From assembly GCA_964484385.1 (NCBI GenBank), contig CAZAFV010000006.1, positions 13,049 through 77,048 of the forward strand: 64,000 bases of DNA, read 5' to 3'. A program made the position numbers and the translations under genes. Source of the DNA: Poriferisodalis sp964484385. GTDB lineage: Bacteria; Actinomycetota; Acidimicrobiia; Acidimicrobiales; Poriferisodalaceae. Of the stretch, positions 53,488 through 62,036 are shown in pieces (positions within the stretch are counted from its first letter, which is position 1; each line of letters starts with the position of its first letter). The notes below the pieces were generated by a model. The model saw nothing but the letters and a program-made list of their open reading frames with translations, made no database searches and was not told the origin of the DNA.

Positions 53488-53991
53488 TCACTGCTCCGCT
53501 GGAGCGTTCGGCCGGTAGAACGCGGCCAGCAGCGACAGCGTGGAGACCAGCCCGCCGGCGATGGCGATCACGAACCAGACCGGCCCGCTCCAGTCGAGGC
53601 CAAGCGCGTTGTCAACCGACCAGTCGCCCGGACCGGTCGCCGCCACGGCCGCGGCGGCCACGGCCAGCACGAACACGTACTCCCAGCCCTCACGGATGAT
53701 GAAGAAGCCATTCTTGCGGTGGCCGACCCACCCGGCGGTGGTCATCACGCCGATGAAGGCCATCGCGGACAGGGGCGTCAGCAGCCCGAGCGCCAAGCCG
53801 ATGCCAGCACCAATCTCGGTGAGGGCAGCCAGGTAGGCGTGGAGCAGTCCCGGGCGCAGCCCTTCGGCGGCGAACCAGTTGCCGACGCCGCGGATGCCGC
53901 CGCGGAACTTGGCGATGCCGTGGAGCGCCAGGGTGACGCCCACGATCACTCGCAACACGAACAGACCCAAGTTGATGCTGTCGGGATCCAT
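53488..53991 (-). CDS. DoxX-family membrane protein
   Basis: A 167-residue protein with four membrane segments. The DoxX pattern is visible as VLRVIVGVTLALHGIAKF near the start, then TEIGAGIGLALGLLTPL. Roles in thiol-redox or quinone-linked processes have been proposed for the family, but none is shown here. It is a single gene, 101 bases after the GtrA gene. Confidence 0.85.
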   Translation of the reverse strand: MDPDSINLGLFVLRVIVGVTLALHGIAKFRGGIRGVGNWFAAEGLRPGLLHAYLAALTEIGAGIGLALGLLTPLSAMAFIGVMTTAGWVGHRKNGFFIIREGWEYVFVLAVAAAAVAATGPGDWSVDNALGLDWSGPVWFVIAIAGGLVSTLSLLAAFYRPNAPAEQ

Positions 53992-54045
53992 GGTTCTGGG
54001 GCCTCCTCAAGATGGTGCGGCGCGACGCTCGCGCTCAAACCGTAC

Positions 54046-54522
54046 TTACAGGTCGAGTCGGTAGACGTTGGTGCTCCGCTGGTTGAAGCCGAGCCGGGCG
54101 TACAGGCGGTTGGCGGCCTCCCGGTCGGGTCGCGAGGTCAGATCCACCGTGCGGGCGCCTGCCTGCCGGGCGATCTCGATGGCCCGCCGGTTGAGCGCAG
54201 CACCAATGCCGCGGCCCCGCGCCGACTCGTCCACCACAACGTCCTCGATCCAAGCCCGCAAACCGCTGGCCAGCGGGAAGAGCACGAGGATCATCGCGCC
54301 CAAAATCTCCCCGGCGCCGTCTCGCGCGATGAGCACCGTGTTCGCCGGATGACCGACGATGCGCTCCAGCGCCGCGGCATCAGGCGGCGGCGAGCTGGAC
54401 AGCTGCGGGTGCAACCGCGCGAACGCCCCCACCAACGCATCGTCAACAACGTCGCACACCTCGATGCGAACACCAGCGTCCGAGCCAGCCGCCGACGTGC
54501 CAGGTTCCGCCACGATGAGCAT
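54046..54522 (-). CDS. GNAT-family N-acetyltransferase
   Basis: A 158-residue acetyl-CoA-dependent transferase. The acetyl-CoA-binding motif is ESARGRGIGAALNRRAIE, and the C-terminal part shows ANRLYARLGF, a standard GNAT motif B pattern. A short disordered N-terminus precedes the fold. The acceptor is unknown. It lies downstream of the hairpin repeat copy B, with the repeat on its 5' side. Confidence 0.88.
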   Translation of the reverse strand: MLIVAEPGTSAAGSDAGVRIEVCDVVDDALVGAFARLHPQLSSSPPPDAAALERIVGHPANTVLIARDGAGEILGAMILVLFPLASGLRAWIEDVVVDESARGRGIGAALNRRAIEIARQAGARTVDLTSRPDREAANRLYARLGFNQRSTNVYRLDL

Positions 54523-54560
54523 CGTACGACTACGGAACTTGCCGAAGGCATGGGCCTCGG

Positions 54561-54657
54561 GGCACAGACGTCATAGCTGTGGAGGCGGCAGGAGACTCTG
54601 CGACGTTGCGACCAGCCGGATCGCTGGTCGCTGAGGCTGCTGCCGCCTCCGCAGCGG
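54561..54657 (+). repeat. Intergenic hairpin repeat, copy B
   Basis: The 97-base partner of 41894-41990. The outer stem pairs 54576-54591 with 54640-54655. The inner hairpin is 9 bases long here, GCGACCAGC and GCTGGTCGC around a 6-base loop. The wobble pair in the outer stem is reversed compared with copy A (T:G instead of G:T), so base pairing is kept while sequence changes. It lies between the divergent GNAT and PAC2 genes. Confidence 0.8.
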
Positions 54658-54707
54658 GCGCGCCGCACAGGGTCGGCTCACAACAGGGTGCCGCTAGCCT
54701 CGCCGAC

Positions 54708-55298
54708 GTGGGCCATCTTGAGTGGTTGGAGCGACCCGAACCCGGCAAGGACACCATCCTCATTGCAGCGTTCTCGGGCTGGAACGACGCCGGCGATGCA
54801 GCCACCGAATCCGCCAAGTACCTGCGCCGGCGCTTCCGCTGCCATCCGGTAGCCCACATCGACCCCGAGTACTTCTACGACTTCGCCTCGGTGCGGCCCA
54901 GCGTGCAGGTTGTCGAGGGCGAGCGGAAGATCGACTGGCCCACGCCCGATGTGCGCATCGGCGAGGTCGACAACGGCCGGCCGGTAGTCACCGTGCTCGG
55001 CGTGGAGCCCCGCCTGCGCTGGCGCACGTTCTGCGACGTGATCATCGAGATGGCCGAATCGCTGGGCGTCTCCACGGTGGTCACGCTGGGCGAGTCGGAG
55101 CTGCACAGCGCCGCCGCCAACTACGGCCGCCAGATCGACGAGCTGGTCGCCGGCGACGACACGCTCGCCCAGTACGCGCAGCAGATCCTCGAAGAGTCGG
55201 CCGCTGAAGCCGTGGAGGACTTCAGCGAGATGGTCGAGAACCCCGACGGCCTCATCGACGAGCTGGAGCAGTTCCTGCGCCAGCAGGAACCCGACTGA
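54708..55298 (+). CDS. Shortened PAC2-family protein
   Basis: A 196-residue protein of the proteasome-assembly-chaperone-2-like (PAC2) family. Conserved segments are LIAAFSGWNDAGDAAT near residue 18, YFYDFASVRPSV, and WRTFCD. Full-length actinobacterial members are about 280-300 residues. Here VVTLG near 128 runs straight into the C-terminal helical region, so about 100 middle residues are missing in frame. The GTG at 54708 is the first start that opens on conserved sequence. The last 27 bases, including the stop, are duplicated downstream. Confidence 0.78.
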   Translation: MGHLEWLERPEPGKDTILIAAFSGWNDAGDAATESAKYLRRRFRCHPVAHIDPEYFYDFASVRPSVQVVEGERKIDWPTPDVRIGEVDNGRPVVTVLGVEPRLRWRTFCDVIIEMAESLGVSTVVTLGESELHSAAANYGRQIDELVAGDDTLAQYAQQILEESAAEAVEDFSEMVENPDGLIDELEQFLRQQEPD

Positions 55299-55331
55299 TC
55301 AGTTTGCGTCAGCAGGAACCAGACTGATCAG
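55276..55331. repeat. Tandem duplication of the 3' end of the PAC2 gene
   Basis: Bases 55276-55302 and 55305-55331 match at 25 of 27 positions, with a period of 29. The first copy holds the last codons and stop of the PAC2 gene. The second lies in the intergenic gap before the convergent glnD stop. Confidence 0.75.
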
Positions 55332-55336
55332 CTGCG

Positions 55337-57682
55337 CTAGGCGAGGGCGTGGCGGAGGGCCAGCTCTACCTCTCGCTGGTGCGCCTCGTCGATGACGGGC
55401 CCGTCGGGGCCGACCACGTAGAACGAGTCGACCACTTCGTTCGCCAGCGTCTGGATCTTGGCTGAGCGGATGTCGAGGCCCATCTCGGCCAGCACCCTCG
55501 TCACCTTGTAGAGCACGCCGATGTGATCCTCGGTGCGGATCTCCACGATTGTGGCGCCGGTGGCCGACTCGGCATCGAAGGTGACCCTCGTGGCGGCCCG
55601 CGTCGCCGACAGCGCCCGGCGGCGCCGGTACACGCGCGCCCGCTCGGCAATACGCGCCTCCAGCGCGAGGTGCCCCCGCAGCGATCGACGCACATCGAAG
55701 ACGACCCGGTCCCAGTCCACTGGCGTGTCGGGCGGCACGATGCGGAACGACGACACCGCCATGCCCGCCGGGCTCGAATAGGCGTCGGCCTGCAGCACGT
55801 CGAGCCCCCGCAGCGCCAGCACGCCCGCGGCTCGGCTGAACAGGCCCCGCTCGTCGGGCGCCACCACGGTCAGCACGTCGTCGTCCACGCGTAGCGCCGT
55901 CTCGCCCGCTGCCATCAGCTCCACCACCTCTTCGGTGAGCAGGCGGCGGTGGCCCGGCGATGCTTGATCCGCGCCGCTCATGTGCTCGGTGGTCATCTCG
56001 ACCAGGGCGGTCACCAGGTTCGACGTCCACTCGCCCCACGCCATGGGACCGGTCGCCAGGCAGTCGGCTTCGGTCATCACGGCCAGCAGTTCCAGGAACT
56101 CGGGAGTCTCGGCGGCCCGCGCGACGGTGGCCACGGTCAGCGGGTCGTCGAGGTCGCGGCGGGTCGCCACATCGGTCAGCAGCAGGTGGTGCTGCACGAG
56201 GCGCACCAGCGTGTCGGCATCGTCGGAACTCCAGCCGCAGCGCCGGGCGATGGGACCGGCCAGTCGCATGCCGGCCTGCGTGTGATCGCCCGGGTAGCCC
56301 TTGCCGATGTCATGCAGCAGCGCACCCATCACCAGCAGGTCGGGGCGTGCCACCCGGTGGGTGAAGCGGGCCGCCTCGGCGACGGCTTCGAGCAGGTGCC
56401 GGTCGACCGTGAAGCGGTGGTAGCGGGAGCGCTGGGGGCGATTGCGGTTGGGTGCCCACTCGGGCAGCACCCGCGTCCACACGTCGAAGTAGTCGAGCGT
56501 CTCGATGACGTCGATGGCCTTGTGCCCGCAGCTCAGCAGTTCCACGAAGAGCGCCCGTGCGCCGTGAGGCCACGGGTCGGGGAAGCTCGCCTGGCGCTCG
56601 GCCAGCTTGTCGAGGCTGGCTCGGCTGATCGGCACGCCGCTGCGGGCCGACTGCACCGCCGCATGCAGCACCAGCACGACGTCGGTTGCGGGGTCGCCGT
56701 CGATCGCCAGCTCGCCGTCGCGCACCGACAGCCCGGCGATGTCGACCTCGGGGGCAGCGAGCTCGGTGTGCTGGCGGGCGACGCTCGACCACAGCTGGTC
56801 CGACAGGAAGGCGATGACGCGCCCGGCCTGCGCAATCTCGGCCACGAACGCGTCGGCGTCGATGGCGCCTGATCGCTCGGCCACGGCGTCCTGGTCGTCG
56901 GCCGACAGCACGTCGCTGCGCAGGCCGGTGGTGCGATGCAGTTCCACCCGTGCCCGCAGCAGCGTCTGGTAGGCCTCCGCGAGGCGTTCGGTGTCTGCGG
57001 CGGGAAGCTGGGCACCCGCCAGCCGCGCCCAGCGGATCGCGTGCGCATCACGCAGCCCGCCACGGCCGGTCTTCAGATCGGGCTCCAGCAGGAATGCCAC
57101 CTCGCCGCTCTGGTTGTGCCGACGGCTCACGGCGCGCTGCAGCTCGTCGAGCCGTCCCGGTGCATTGTCGTGCCAGTCCGCCGTCACTCCTTCGATAAGC
57201 CGTGCAGTGAGGCCGCCGTCGCCGGCGAGGTGGCGGGCATCTGCCAGCGCCGTTGCCGTGTCGATGTCCGACGCTGCCAATTCGAGCGTGTCGGACAGCG
57301 AGCGCACTGCGTGGCCCAGCTTCAGCTTCTCGTCCCAGATCGGGTACCACAGGCGGTCGGCCAGGTTGCCGCCATGCGAGCTGTCCCCGAGTGCGCCGCG
57401 GCTCTCCAGCAGCGACTCACGGCCGTCGTGCAGCAGGAGCAGGTCGATGTCGCTGCCGGGGCACAGCTCGCCGCGGCCGTAGCCGCCGACGGCCACGAGC
57501 GCCACGCCCGTGCCGGCCCCGTTCGCGCTGTCCCCCGGCGCACTCGAAAGCCCGCACTCGGCAGCTTCGGTCTCGAAGCGCTCGGCCAGCCACGAGTCGG
57601 TCAGCGCAGACAGCGCCGCCGGCAGCTCGGCTGCATCAGCGATCCGGATCAGGGCAGCCCGCCGCTCGCCGAACGACGTCAT
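55337..57682 (-). CDS. glnD: [Protein-PII] uridylyltransferase/uridylyl-removing enzyme
   Basis: A 781-residue nitrogen-status sensor that adds and removes nucleotide groups on PII proteins. The nucleotidyltransferase motif GGYGRGELCPGSDIDLLLL starts near residue 66. The HD domain shows LLHDIGKGYPGDH. Two ACT domains occupy the C-terminus (near 610-680 and 700-775). In actinobacteria the reaction is often adenylylation; the sequence does not decide. The start overlaps the previous gene by 4 nt (ATGA). Confidence 0.92.
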   Translation of the reverse strand: MTSFGERRAALIRIADAAELPAALSALTDSWLAERFETEAAECGLSSAPGDSANGAGTGVALVAVGGYGRGELCPGSDIDLLLLHDGRESLLESRGALGDSSHGGNLADRLWYPIWDEKLKLGHAVRSLSDTLELAASDIDTATALADARHLAGDGGLTARLIEGVTADWHDNAPGRLDELQRAVSRRHNQSGEVAFLLEPDLKTGRGGLRDAHAIRWARLAGAQLPAADTERLAEAYQTLLRARVELHRTTGLRSDVLSADDQDAVAERSGAIDADAFVAEIAQAGRVIAFLSDQLWSSVARQHTELAAPEVDIAGLSVRDGELAIDGDPATDVVLVLHAAVQSARSGVPISRASLDKLAERQASFPDPWPHGARALFVELLSCGHKAIDVIETLDYFDVWTRVLPEWAPNRNRPQRSRYHRFTVDRHLLEAVAEAARFTHRVARPDLLVMGALLHDIGKGYPGDHTQAGMRLAGPIARRCGWSSDDADTLVRLVQHHLLLTDVATRRDLDDPLTVATVARAAETPEFLELLAVMTEADCLATGPMAWGEWTSNLVTALVEMTTEHMSGADQASPGHRRLLTEEVVELMAAGETALRVDDDVLTVVAPDERGLFSRAAGVLALRGLDVLQADAYSSPAGMAVSSFRIVPPDTPVDWDRVVFDVRRSLRGHLALEARIAERARVYRRRRALSATRAATRVTFDAESATGATIVEIRTEDHIGVLYKVTRVLAEMGLDIRSAKIQTLANEVVDSFYVVGPDGPVIDEAHQREVELALRHALA

Positions 57683-58299
57683 CGTTGCCCCTCTGCTGTG
57701 TCATCGCGCCTCGCAGGCTCGGCCGTGTCATCGCGCCTCGCAGGCTCGGCCGTGCGCCGACGCTGCAGCACTTCGAATGCCTTCGCTGCGCCCCAGGCGA
57801 TACCGATCGGGCCGAGATCGGGGTCGATGTCGGCGAACGAAGCCGGGGTGAGTCCGTAGGGATCGTTGGGGAAACGGGAAGCGTCGAAGTCGTCGCGGTC
57901 GGGTGCAGGCACGCCGCCGTCGGCCAGCACCTGGGTCGGGAATCGCACAGCGCTGCGCAGCACGGTCAGAGGGGTGGTCTGCTGCTCGTCGACATCGGTG
58001 GCCAGCAGGTCGCGCAGCGGCGGACCGATCTCAGCGACGCACTGCACGCCTGCCGCTCGTGCCAGCTCGCCGAGTTCCTGTGCGGTCACGCCAGCACGTT
58101 CGCACGCCCAATCCACGCAGCGCGCCACCCACCCGGGCAGCGCAGCGATCGCGCCGTCGGCCAGCAACTCCGCTGCCTCCTCCACCGATGCCGGCACCGG
58201 CGCTGCAGCCCCTTCACCGCACTGCCTGCTGGCTTCGCCCGCCGAACCAGGCACCGGAGCGACGGGCGACTGCGGTGCGTCGGCGTCGGTCGCGATCAT
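57679..58299 (-). CDS. Uncharacterised protein upstream of glnD
   Basis: A 206-residue protein that I do not recognise. The N-terminal 40 residues are Ala/Pro-rich and look disordered. A helical middle (VEEAAELLADGAIAALPGWVARCV) is followed by a predicted globular part with FPNDPYGLTPASFADI. The last residues contain a perfect repeat, TAEPARRDD twice. The ATG at 58299 has GGGACCG before it and comes after the larE stop. It is coupled to glnD by an ATGA overlap, which hints at a shared role. Confidence 0.65.
   Translation of the reverse strand: MIATDADAPQSPVAPVPGSAGEASRQCGEGAAAPVPASVEEAAELLADGAIAALPGWVARCVDWACERAGVTAQELGELARAAGVQCVAEIGPPLRDLLATDVDEQQTTPLTVLRSAVRFPTQVLADGGVPAPDRDDFDASRFPNDPYGLTPASFADIDPDLGPIGIAWGAAKAFEVLQRRRTAEPARRDDTAEPARRDDTAEGQR
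57697..57750. repeat. Perfect 27-bp tandem repeat inside the gene before glnD
   Basis: Two identical 27-base units at 57697-57723 and 57724-57750 encode the nine-residue block TAEPARRDD twice at the C-terminus of the uncharacterised protein. The length keeps the frame, so the number of units can vary without breaking the gene. Confidence 0.85.
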
Positions 58300-58324
58300 C
58301 GATCGGTCCCGGGGAGGCCGGCGC

Positions 58325-59287
58325 TCATCGGCCGGCCTCTTGGGCCTTGGCGGGAGCAACGCAGTTGCCGTCGGCGAGGGCGCCGTTGAGATTGCCTGAG
58401 CGGAAGCCTTCTAGGTCGAGCGTGACATAGCGGTAGCCGACACCGCTGATCGCCTCCACGATCGCTTCTCGCTGCCGGACTGCTTCGCCCAGATCGTCGA
58501 GCGGCAGCTCGATGCGCGCTATGTCGCCGTAGTCGCGCACCCGCAATTGGCCGAAACCCAGCCGGCGCAGTGCCGCTTCGGCCCGATCGAGCCGCGCCAG
58601 CAGCGGCACCGTCACCTGCGTTCCGTAGGGCACCCGCGAGGCCAGGCACGCAGCCGCCGGCTTGTCCCACGTGCGCAAGCCGAGATCCGCGCTGACGCGC
58701 CGCACGTCGGCCTTGGTGAAACCGGCTTCAACCAGCGGGAAGCGGGCGCCGCGCTCGCTCGCAGCGTGCTGGCCCGGCCGGTGGTCGCCCAGGTCGTCGA
58801 GGTTGACGCCGAGCACCACCATCGAGCTATGTGCCGCCGCGAGCGGTTCAAGCTGATCCATGAGCGCTGATTTGCAGTGGAAGCAGCGGTCGGCGTCGTT
58901 CACCCGGTACGCAGCGCGTGACATCTCGTCGGTCTCGACCGTCTGCCAGGCCAGTCCCCACTCGGCCGCCAGGGCCGCGCAGTCGGCCGCTTCGTCGGTC
59001 GCGAGGCTGGGCGAGACAGCCGTCACGCAGAGGGCATCGTCACCGAGCACGTCGTTGGCCGCCCACGCCACCAGCGACGAATCGACACCGCCGCTGAACG
59101 CCACCACCACCGGCCCCGACTGCGAGAAGAACCCGCGCAGCCGGTCAAGCTTCCCGTCGGCGGCCACCGACGCATCCGGCACGCTCAACCCTTCCGCTCC
59201 GAGCGAGGCTGACGCCGTCGATGTGGCACCCGAGCGCTCGGGGCCGGGCATCTCGCCGCTCCCGTTCTTGCCCTCGCCCAACGTCAT
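58325..59287 (-). CDS. larE: LarE-type ATP-dependent sacrificial sulfur transferase
   Basis: A 320-residue PP-loop enzyme. The ATP motif SGGVDSS is near residue 64. The cysteine that gives up its sulfur in known LarE is matched by Cys in AACLASRVPYG. In lactate racemase maturation LarE adds sulfur to the nicotinate-derived precursor of the nickel-pincer cofactor. Neither larB nor larC is in the window. The ATG at 59287 follows the acyl-CoA dehydrogenase stop by 19 bases; longer frames overlap that gene. The first 45 residues are disordered. Confidence 0.85.
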   Translation of the reverse strand: MTLGEGKNGSGEMPGPERSGATSTASASLGAEGLSVPDASVAADGKLDRLRGFFSQSGPVVVAFSGGVDSSLVAWAANDVLGDDALCVTAVSPSLATDEAADCAALAAEWGLAWQTVETDEMSRAAYRVNDADRCFHCKSALMDQLEPLAAAHSSMVVLGVNLDDLGDHRPGQHAASERGARFPLVEAGFTKADVRRVSADLGLRTWDKPAAACLASRVPYGTQVTVPLLARLDRAEAALRRLGFGQLRVRDYGDIARIELPLDDLGEAVRQREAIVEAISGVGYRYVTLDLEGFRSGNLNGALADGNCVAPAKAQEAGR

Positions 59288-59306
59288 CAGTGCGGCGCCG
59301 GGCGGC

Positions 59307-61160
59307 TCAGAGCCGGTCGGCCGGGATGGCGTAGAACAGCTCGGCGCCGCCGGTGACCGCAGGCACCAGCCCGCGAGCCGACGGCAGGATCTGGTCGGCA
59401 TAGAAGCGAGCGGTGGTGACCTTGTCGGCCAGGAACTGGGGCGACGCGGCACCGTCGGCCGTCGCTGCGCCCCCGTCGCGGGCTTCCGCAACGGTCAGGC
59501 CCTGCTGCGCCAGCAACCCGGCAGCCGCCTCCGCACTGCGGCCCAGCAGCCAACCGCCGACCACAACGCCAGCGAGCCGCATGAACGGCGACGAACCAGC
59601 GGCCACGTCGTTCGGTGCCGTCGAGAGCTGACCGCCCAGCCACATCGCCGCGTCGCCCATTGCTGCGACGCCGTCGGCCAGCGCAGCCCCGATCGCCGCC
59701 AGATCGGCATCGTCACTGGCGGCCAAAGCCCCCGCCGTCGCGCCCATCTCGCCGATGAGGCGGGCCATGGCCTCGCCGCCGCCGAGCGGCAGCTTGCGGA
59801 AGGCCAGGTCGGCCGCCTGGATGCCGTTGGTGCCCTCGTAGATCGGGGCGATCCGGCTGTCGCGCCAGTGCTGTGCGGCACCGGTTTCCTCCACGTAACC
59901 CATGCCGCCGTGCACCTGCACACCGAGCGAGGTCATCTCGACGCCGAGATCGGTGCCCCAGCCCTTGCTGATCGGCGTCAGGATCGCGGTGAGCTCGTCG
60001 GCCCGCTCGCGCTCGTCGGGATCGGTTGCCACGATGGAGCGGTCGATGGCCGCCGCATTCAGGTACATCACGCAGCGCATGGCCTCGGCGTTCGCACGCA
60101 TCGTCAGCAGCATCCGCCGCACGTCGGCGTGATCCACGATCGGCGACGACTCGCCCGGCGGCAGCTCGGCGCCGATCGCCCGCCCCTGCTTGCGAGTGAG
60201 CGCATACTCCCGCGCCTGCTGGTAGGCCCGCTCGGTGAGCGACAGCCCCTGCAGGCCCACTGACAGCCGGGCGTTGTTCATCATGGTGAACATGGCGCGC
60301 ATGCCGCCGTGCTCCGGGCCCACGAGATAGCCGACCGCGCCGCCCTCGTCGCCGTAGGACATCACGCAGGTCGGGCTGGCGTGGATGCCGATCTTGTGCT
60401 CGGTGGACACCGCCCGCAGGTCGTTGCGTTTCCCCAGCGATCCGTCGGCATTGACCAGGTACTTGGGCACCAGGAACAGGCTGATGCCGCGGGTGCCCGG
60501 GGGCGAGTCGGGCGTGCGTGCCAGCACGAGGTGCACGATGTTGTCGGCCAGCTCGTGCTCGCCGTAGGTGATGAAGATCTTCGTGCCGGTGATGAGGTAG
60601 CTGCCGTCGTCCTGCGGGATCGCACGGCTGGTGAGGGCGCCCACGTCGGAGCCGGCGTGCGGCTCGGTCAGGTTCATCGTGCCCGACCACTCGCCGCTGA
60701 TCATCTTGGGCAGGAACGTCTGCTGCAGCGTCTCGTCGGCGTGGTGGGTGAGGGCGTCGATGGCGCCTTGGGTCAGCAGCGGGCACAGGCTGAACGCCAT
60801 GCTGGCCGACGTCAGCATCTCCTGGACGGCCAGGCCGACGCACCACGGCATCCCGCCGCCGCCGAAGTCGTCGTCGAAGGCCATGCCGTTCCAGCCGGCG
60901 TCGACGAACTTGCGGTAGGCATCTGCGAAGCCGTCGGGGTGGGTGATCACGCCGTCGTCGAAGTCGAGCCCCTGCTGGTCGCCGGGCACGTTCAGCGGGG
61001 CAACCTCGGCAGACATGAAGCGGCCGGCTTCGTCCAGAAGCGCGCTCGCGGTCTCCAGATCGGCGTGCGCGAACCGTTCGTGCCCGGCCAGATCCTCCAG
61101 ATCGGCCACATGCTCGAGCACGAACAGCATGTCGTCGACGGGGGCGGAGTACTCAGACAT
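59307..61160 (-). CDS. Acyl-CoA dehydrogenase, large DmdC-like type
   Basis: A 617-residue FAD-dependent acyl-CoA dehydrogenase with an extended C-terminal domain. Flavin-binding and substrate segments are MNLTEPHAGSDVGAL and GTKIFITYGEHE. The catalytic base region is IAPIYEGTNGIQA near residue 440. The length and motifs match the 3-(methylthio)propionyl-CoA dehydrogenase DmdC group, though many members act on other acyl-CoAs. It precedes larE on the same strand. Confidence 0.87.
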   Translation of the reverse strand: MSEYSAPVDDMLFVLEHVADLEDLAGHERFAHADLETASALLDEAGRFMSAEVAPLNVPGDQQGLDFDDGVITHPDGFADAYRKFVDAGWNGMAFDDDFGGGGMPWCVGLAVQEMLTSASMAFSLCPLLTQGAIDALTHHADETLQQTFLPKMISGEWSGTMNLTEPHAGSDVGALTSRAIPQDDGSYLITGTKIFITYGEHELADNIVHLVLARTPDSPPGTRGISLFLVPKYLVNADGSLGKRNDLRAVSTEHKIGIHASPTCVMSYGDEGGAVGYLVGPEHGGMRAMFTMMNNARLSVGLQGLSLTERAYQQAREYALTRKQGRAIGAELPPGESSPIVDHADVRRMLLTMRANAEAMRCVMYLNAAAIDRSIVATDPDERERADELTAILTPISKGWGTDLGVEMTSLGVQVHGGMGYVEETGAAQHWRDSRIAPIYEGTNGIQAADLAFRKLPLGGGEAMARLIGEMGATAGALAASDDADLAAIGAALADGVAAMGDAAMWLGGQLSTAPNDVAAGSSPFMRLAGVVVGGWLLGRSAEAAAGLLAQQGLTVAEARDGGAATADGAASPQFLADKVTTARFYADQILPSARGLVPAVTGGAELFYAIPADRL

Positions 61161-61254
61161 CGCAACCTCGATGAGCGGTTGGTTCAGCGCCGGGACGACC
61201 CAGCTTGCGAACAGACTAAGACGCTCAGCGGGCTCAGGTACCCGCCTTGCTCAA

Positions 61255-61953
61255 CTAGAGGCCGATGCGATCGAGAACCGTGGGGGTGTCGGCCAGCAGT
61301 CCCGTGTAGAAGGTGCCGAACTCGCCGTAGACGGCGCTCGCCTCGTCAAAGCGCATCGTGTACACGACCTCCTTGAGGTCGTCGAGGTGCTCGCCGAACA
61401 GCGTCACGCCCCACTCGAAGTCGTCGACGCCAGTGGAACCGGTGACGACCTGCAGGATGCGGCCCCGGAACTTGCGGCCTGACGTGCCGTGTTCGTACAT
61501 CAGCTCGCGGCGGGTGTCGTACGGCAGTGTGAACCAGTTGCCGCTGCCTTCGGCCACGGCTCCACGGCGCTTCGACATGGGGTAGAAGCAGAAGGCCCGC
61601 TTGCCCTCGGGCGGCAGCTGCGGGTAGAGCCGAGGCGTCTTCATCTCGGGTGGCAGGTCGGGCGCGTACTCGCTCACCTCGGTCATCGAGACGTAGCTGT
61701 CGGCGACCTCGAGGCCGGCCTGCTGGAGTTGCGTCTGCAGGTTGCGCAGCCGCCACAGGTCGGGCCCCAGCGCCATGAAGCCGACATCGGCCTTGTGTCC
61801 CAGCACGGCCACGGTCAGCACCTGGTGGTCACTGTCGGCAGTGGCCTCGACAGCGGCGAGCAGGCCCGAGCGGTCGGCTGCGGGGGTCAGCTTGCAGAAC
61901 AGGTGCAGCACCCCCCACCCGACCGACGTCGTCACCTCCGGCATCTGTGACAC
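61255..61953 (-). CDS. hemQ: Coproheme decarboxylase HemQ (ChdC)
   Basis: A 232-residue chlorite-dismutase-fold enzyme for the last step of the coproporphyrin-dependent haem route, turning coproheme into haem b. Visible family features are FCFYPMSKRR, WFTLPYDTRRELM with the functional Tyr, and the proximal His in YEHGTSGRKF. The GTG start at 61953 has an ATG three codons in. Together with hemE and hemY at 46-49 kb it shows the actinobacterial haem pathway. Confidence 0.9.
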   Translation of the reverse strand: MSQMPEVTTSVGWGVLHLFCKLTPAADRSGLLAAVEATADSDHQVLTVAVLGHKADVGFMALGPDLWRLRNLQTQLQQAGLEVADSYVSMTEVSEYAPDLPPEMKTPRLYPQLPPEGKRAFCFYPMSKRRGAVAEGSGNWFTLPYDTRRELMYEHGTSGRKFRGRILQVVTGSTGVDDFEWGVTLFGEHLDDLKEVVYTMRFDEASAVYGEFGTFYTGLLADTPTVLDRIGL

Positions 61954-62036
61954 CCGCGCAGCCTATGAGGCTGAGCCCCCGGGCCCGAGCGGCCCGTGAG
62001 CCCAATCGCATCAGGATGGGAACAAGAGCGGGAAGC

